NCBI GenBank assembly: GCA_043818095.1
Contig: JBDRGD010000156.1
Location: forward strand, 1 to 8,445
Length of the DNA: 8,445 nt
Direction: 5' to 3'
DNA from: JBDRGD01 sp043818095
Lineage (GTDB): Bacteria > Chloroflexota > Dehalococcoidia > Dehalococcoidales > RBG-16-60-22
Translations under genes and position numbers: made by a program
Notes under the pieces: generated by a model
Told to the model about the DNA's origin: nothing
What the model saw: only the letters and a program-made list of their open reading frames with translations
Database searches by the model: none
Part shown: one piece after another, positions 5,448 through 8,445 of the stretch
Layout: each line of letters begins with the position of its first letter
How positions within the stretch are numbered: the first letter of the stretch is position 1

Positions 5448-5465
5448 CGCGGCGGGGTGGCCGCG
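5448..5465 (+). other. Small GC-rich stem-loop between the gamma subunit and ACT genes
   Basis: CGCGGC (5448-5453) pairs with GCCGCG (5460-5465) around a 6-nt loop, just after the gamma stop. There is no T-run after it, so it does not look like a full intrinsic terminator. It could stabilise the upstream message or reduce expression of the ACT gene. A six-base stem in GC-rich DNA may also be chance. Confidence 0.2.
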
Positions 5466-5493
5466 GGGATAACTGCAAGGCAGGAGGGGACCG

Positions 5494-5925
5494 ATGGCGA
5501 TTAAACAGATTTCACTGAGCCTGGATAACGTCCCGGGGGCGTTCCTGGACGTGAGCGAATGCCTGGCGAACGAGGGCATCAATATCCGCGCCATCTCGGT
5601 GGCGGACACCTCCGATATCAGCACGGTCCGGTTTGTCACCGATGACCCCGCCAAGACGGAGCGCGTCCTGCGCAGCCACGGCTATGCCGTCAAGGAGACG
5701 GAGGTCATCGCCATGGAGGTCCCGGACCATCCCGGCGGCCTCGGGGCGATACTGAAACCGCTGAAGGCGGCGGATATCAACGTGCTCTACTTCTATCCCT
5801 ACCTCGGCCGGGGGGACAGCGGGCAGCCCATCGTTATCCTGGGCGTGGACAAGACGGAAAAGGCGATGTCCGTCCTGGAGAAGAACTGGGTGCACACGTT
5901 CGGAGAGGAAATTTACGCCCTTTAA
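5494..5925 (+). CDS. Tandem ACT-domain protein (likely amino-acid-binding regulator)
   Basis: The 143-residue product consists of two ACT domains. The first (about 3-70) holds DNVPGAFLDVSECLANEGIN followed by IRAIS; the second (about 72-138) holds VPDHPGGLGAILKPLKAADI followed by NVLYFYPYL. Both show the PG(x)L turn that starts the first helix and forms the ligand-binding edge. Stand-alone tandem ACT proteins often sit beside genes for aromatic or branched-chain 2-oxoacid metabolism, including phenylacetate-CoA ligase and indolepyruvate:ferredoxin oxidoreductase. A role sensing the amino acid related to the OFOR substrate is inferred. The start has a strong AGGAGGGG (5482-5489), 4 nt upstream. 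The gene follows the gamma subunit after 50 nt and is probably the last in the operon. Its TAA (5923-5925) overlaps the stop of the convergent ABC gene. Confidence 0.9.
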   Translation: MAIKQISLSLDNVPGAFLDVSECLANEGINIRAISVADTSDISTVRFVTDDPAKTERVLRSHGYAVKETEVIAMEVPDHPGGLGAILKPLKAADINVLYFYPYLGRGDSGQPIVILGVDKTEKAMSVLEKNWVHTFGEEIYAL

Positions 5926-8445
5926 GGCGTGACCCGCGTGCGGGTCATCTCGTAAAGCCGGGTGTAGAGCCCGCCCCTCGCCCGCAGCGTTTCATGGTTC
6001 CCTTCTTCCACGATTCTGCCGTGGTCCAGCACCAGGATGCGGTCGGCGTGGCGCACCGTGGAGAGACGGTGAGCGATAACCACCGCCGTCCTGCCTTGCA
6101 GGAGTCTTTCCAGCGCCTGCTGGATGACCCGCTCGCTGTATGAGTCCATGTTAGCCGTCGCTTCGTCCAGCAGCAGGATGGCCGGGTTCGCCAGCAGGGC
6201 GCGCGCCAGGCTGATGAGCTGGCGCTGTCCCATGCTCAGGTTCTGACCGCGCTCCTGGAGCAGGCTGTCAAAGCCGTTTTCCATCTTGCTGACGAAGTCA
6301 GCCACGCCGATTTCCCGGGCGACCGCCCGGACATCCTCTTCGGAGGCCAAGGGATTGCCGTAGGCGATGTTCTCCCGGATGGTCCCGGAAAAGAGGAAGG
6401 GGTCCTGCGCCACCAGCCCCAGCTGCCGCCGGTAGCCGGTCTGCGGTATCTCCCGCAGGTCACGGCCGTCCACCAGGATGCGCCCCCGGGTAACGTCATA
6501 GAAGCGGGCGATGAGGCTGATGATGGTGCTCTTGCCGGCACCGGTGGGGCCCACCAGGGCGACGGTCTCCCCCGCCGGGATATGCAGGTTGATGTCGTGC
6601 AGCACCTCCACCCCCGGAGCGTAGCTGAAAGAGACGTTCTCCAGGCGGATTTCCCCCTTCAGGCGGGGTAGCTCGGGGCTCCCGGGGCGGTCCATAATCT
6701 CCGGCGGCGCGTCCAGCAGCTCGAAGATACGGGCGCCGGAGGCCATCGCCCGCTGGAGCTGGGTATATTCCATGGTCATGGCGCGGACGGGCTCGAAAAA
6801 GCGCTGGATGTAGAGAGTGAAGGCCACCAGGGTGCCCACCAGCAGCGTGCCACCGAGCACCTGTCCCCCGCCGAAAACGATAATCAGCGCCATCGCTGCC
6901 GCGACGAGGAACTCCACCACCGGCATCATCGCCGCGGAGAGCCGCGCCGCCCGGAGGTTGGCATCGAAATGCCGCTCGTTGACCTTCTCGAAGCGCCGGG
7001 CGTTCTCTCCCTCCCGGGAGAGGCTCTGGATGACGCGGACCCCGGAGATGTTCTCCTCCAGGGCGGCATTGACCGAGGCGAGGAGCCGCCGCACCCGGAC
7101 GAAGCTGCGGCGGGCGTGCCGCTGCCAGAACGCCACGAAGATAAAGAGGAGGGGCGTCACCGACAGGGTAATCAGCGCCAGTTTGAAGTCCAGCGCCAGC
7201 ATGGTAACGATGATGGCGACCAGGCTCACCACTTCGCCGATGATCCAGAAAGCCCCGGAGTCCAGGAACTCCGCCAGCTGCTCCACGTCATTCTGCACGC
7301 GGGACATGATGCGCCCCACCCGGTTGCGGTCGAAGAAGCTGAGGGAGAGACGCTGGAGGTGGTCGAAGACCTGGCGGCGCAGCGCGAGGAGGATGCCCTG
7401 CCCCACGGCGGCTTCCGCCCGTATCTGGGTATAGTATGCCGCCAGGTTGAGCAGGGCGTTGCCCAGGAAAAGCAGGACAATCAGGTTCAGGCCGGCGAGG
7501 TTACCGCCGACGATGTAGTTGTTGATGGCGCTGCCCACGAGGTAAGGACTGGCAACGATGCTGAAGGTGTAGAGCAGCGTGGCCGCGATGGTCAGGGGCA
7601 CGGCGGCCTTGAAGGGGGCGAAGTAGCGCACCAGGCGGGCGATTATTTGGGAGTCGTAGACCTTGCCGAAGACGATATCCTCGGAGCCCTGCAGCCCGCC
7701 GCCGGTGCGTTCGGGGTGGGGCTTTTCGGGCAGATATTCTTCCTCCTCGACCACCGCCGCCGGCTCCGGCTCCGCCGCCGCGGGTTCCTCCCAGCCTTCC
7801 TGGTACTGGAACTGGAGGCTGTAAAGCTGCTGGTAAAGTCCGCCCCGGGCGCGCAGCTCTTCATGGGTGCCGCTTTCCACGATGCGCCCGTCCCGGAGCA
7901 CCAGAATCAGGTCCGCCTTCTGTACCGAGCGCAGCCGCTGGGCGATGATGAAGACCGTGCGTCCCGCCAGCAGCCGGGAGAGCCCCTGCTGGAGGAAATA
8001 CTCCGTCTCCGTGTCCACGCTGGAGGTGGCGTCATCCATGATGATGATGCGCGGGTCGAGCAGGATGGCGCGGGCAATCGACAGCCGCTGCTTCTGACCG
8101 CCGGAGAGGGTGATGCCCCGCTCCCCCACCATGGTATCGTAGCCCTCCGGCAGGCTCATGATGAAGTCGTGCAGGCGTGCGGCTTTGGCGGCCCTGCGGA
8201 CCTCTGCCGGGGTTGCTTCCGGGCGCCCGTAGGCGATGTTTTCCCGGATGGTGGCGGAAAAGAGGAAGGTGTCCTGCGCCACGATACCCACGTGCCGCCG
8301 TAAAAACGACAGGGAAAGGTCGCGGATATCGATGCCGTCGAGAGTGATGCGTCCCGCGCTGACATCGTAGAAGCGGGGGATGAGGTTGGCGACGGTCGAC
8401 TTGCCGCTGCCGCTGGCGCCGACCAGCGCCACCACCCGCCCGGGC
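5922..8445 (-). CDS. Fused ABC exporter with one degenerate ATP site, C-terminal three domains (gene runs off right edge)
   Basis: The minus-strand frame is open to the window edge; numbering here starts at a GTG codon at 8435 inside the gene. In order: nucleotide-binding domain 1 (to about 212), an acidic proline-rich linker (about 213-245), a six-helix membrane domain (about 270-550) and nucleotide-binding domain 2 (about 595-830). The missing 5' part should encode the first membrane domain, giving a fused four-domain exporter. Domain 1 has Walker A GASGSGKST (6-14) and signature LSGGQ (110-114). Its catalytic Glu is Asp135 (IIIMDD) and its switch His is Gln166 (IIAQR). Domain 2 has Walker A GPTGAGKST (629-637), LLLDE with Glu758, His789, and signature LSMGQ (733-737). 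One hydrolytic and one degenerate site is the arrangement of heterodimeric exporters such as TM287/288 and BmrCD, here on a single chain. The substrate, perhaps a drug or lipid, cannot be told. Confidence 0.93.
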   Translation of the reverse strand, partial: PGRVVALVGASGSGKSTVANLIPRFYDVSAGRITLDGIDIRDLSLSFLRRHVGIVAQDTFLFSATIRENIAYGRPEATPAEVRRAAKAARLHDFIMSLPEGYDTMVGERGITLSGGQKQRLSIARAILLDPRIIIMDDATSSVDTETEYFLQQGLSRLLAGRTVFIIAQRLRSVQKADLILVLRDGRIVESGTHEELRARGGLYQQLYSLQFQYQEGWEEPAAAEPEPAAVVEEEEYLPEKPHPERTGGGLQGSEDIVFGKVYDSQIIARLVRYFAPFKAAVPLTIAATLLYTFSIVASPYLVGSAINNYIVGGNLAGLNLIVLLFLGNALLNLAAYYTQIRAEAAVGQGILLALRRQVFDHLQRLSLSFFDRNRVGRIMSRVQNDVEQLAEFLDSGAFWIIGEVVSLVAIIVTMLALDFKLALITLSVTPLLFIFVAFWQRHARRSFVRVRRLLASVNAALEENISGVRVIQSLSREGENARRFEKVNERHFDANLRAARLSAAMMPVVEFLVAAAMALIIVFGGGQVLGGTLLVGTLVAFTLYIQRFFEPVRAMTMEYTQLQRAMASGARIFELLDAPPEIMDRPGSPELPRLKGEIRLENVSFSYAPGVEVLHDINLHIPAGETVALVGPTGAGKSTIISLIARFYDVTRGRILVDGRDLREIPQTGYRRQLGLVAQDPFLFSGTIRENIAYGNPLASEEDVRAVAREIGVADFVSKMENGFDSLLQERGQNLSMGQRQLISLARALLANPAILLLDEATANMDSYSERVIQQALERLLQGRTAVVIAHRLSTVRHADRILVLDHGRIVEEGNHETLRARGGLYTRLYEMTRTRVTP

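Noticed and set aside
6969..8303. 444-codon plus-strand open frame opposite the ABC exporter
   Set aside because: It is a shadow of the conserved ABC gene and has no recognisable domain.
1..8445. CRISPR arrays, tRNA or rRNA genes, insertion sequences
   Set aside because: No regularly spaced repeats, cloverleaf-like segments, rRNA-like sequence or transposase motifs were seen on either strand.

Overview
The window looks like a piece of a GC-rich, anaerobic bacterial genome. The anaerobe call rests on a four-gene 2-oxoacid:ferredoxin oxidoreductase (OFOR) operon, an enzyme class typical of anaerobes. The Smr protein, tandem-ACT protein and fused ABC exporter would fit an uncultured Chloroflexota (Dehalococcoidia-like) lineage. 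That placement is an impression from family resemblance, not something the sequence proves.

Layout, left to right. (1) 1-360 is visibly AT-rich and holds the start of a minus-strand RelA/SpoT-type (p)ppGpp synthetase gene that runs off the left edge. (2) At 362-395 there is a short minus-strand relic encoding the last ten residues of an acyl-CoA carboxyltransferase. It nearly copies the 3' end of the intact carboxyltransferase gene at 1108-1141. (3) 478-723 is a small DUF3820 gene on the plus strand. (4) Three minus-strand units follow in transcription order: a 522-residue carboxyltransferase (2677-1109), a possible 29-codon micro-ORF (1112-1023) and a small Smr-domain gene (1023-769). Their starts and stops overlap. 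(5) A divergent control region (2678-2874) has an extended -10 promoter facing left and a -35/-10 promoter facing right. The right-facing promoter has a perfect 14-bp palindrome in its spacer. (6) The plus-strand operon 2875-5925 encodes a 2x[4Fe-4S] ferredoxin subunit, OFOR alpha, beta and gamma subunits, and a tandem ACT-domain protein. (7) A convergent fused ABC exporter gene (minus strand) fills the right end and is cut by the window edge; its stop codon overlaps that of the ACT gene.

The operon should interconvert a 2-oxoacid (probably branched-chain; 2-oxoglutarate is the alternative) and its acyl-CoA plus CO2, using ferredoxin. The ACT protein is a candidate amino-acid sensor. The divergently transcribed carboxyltransferase acts on acyl-CoAs, so the two units may form an acyl-CoA/CO2 metabolic module.

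The most striking feature is an in-frame TAG at codon 53 of the OFOR alpha gene, where the family normally has Gln. It is followed at once by a perfect 8-bp hairpin. All flanking OFOR genes are intact, so the choice lies between a recent mutation, a sequence error, and amber readthrough or recoding.
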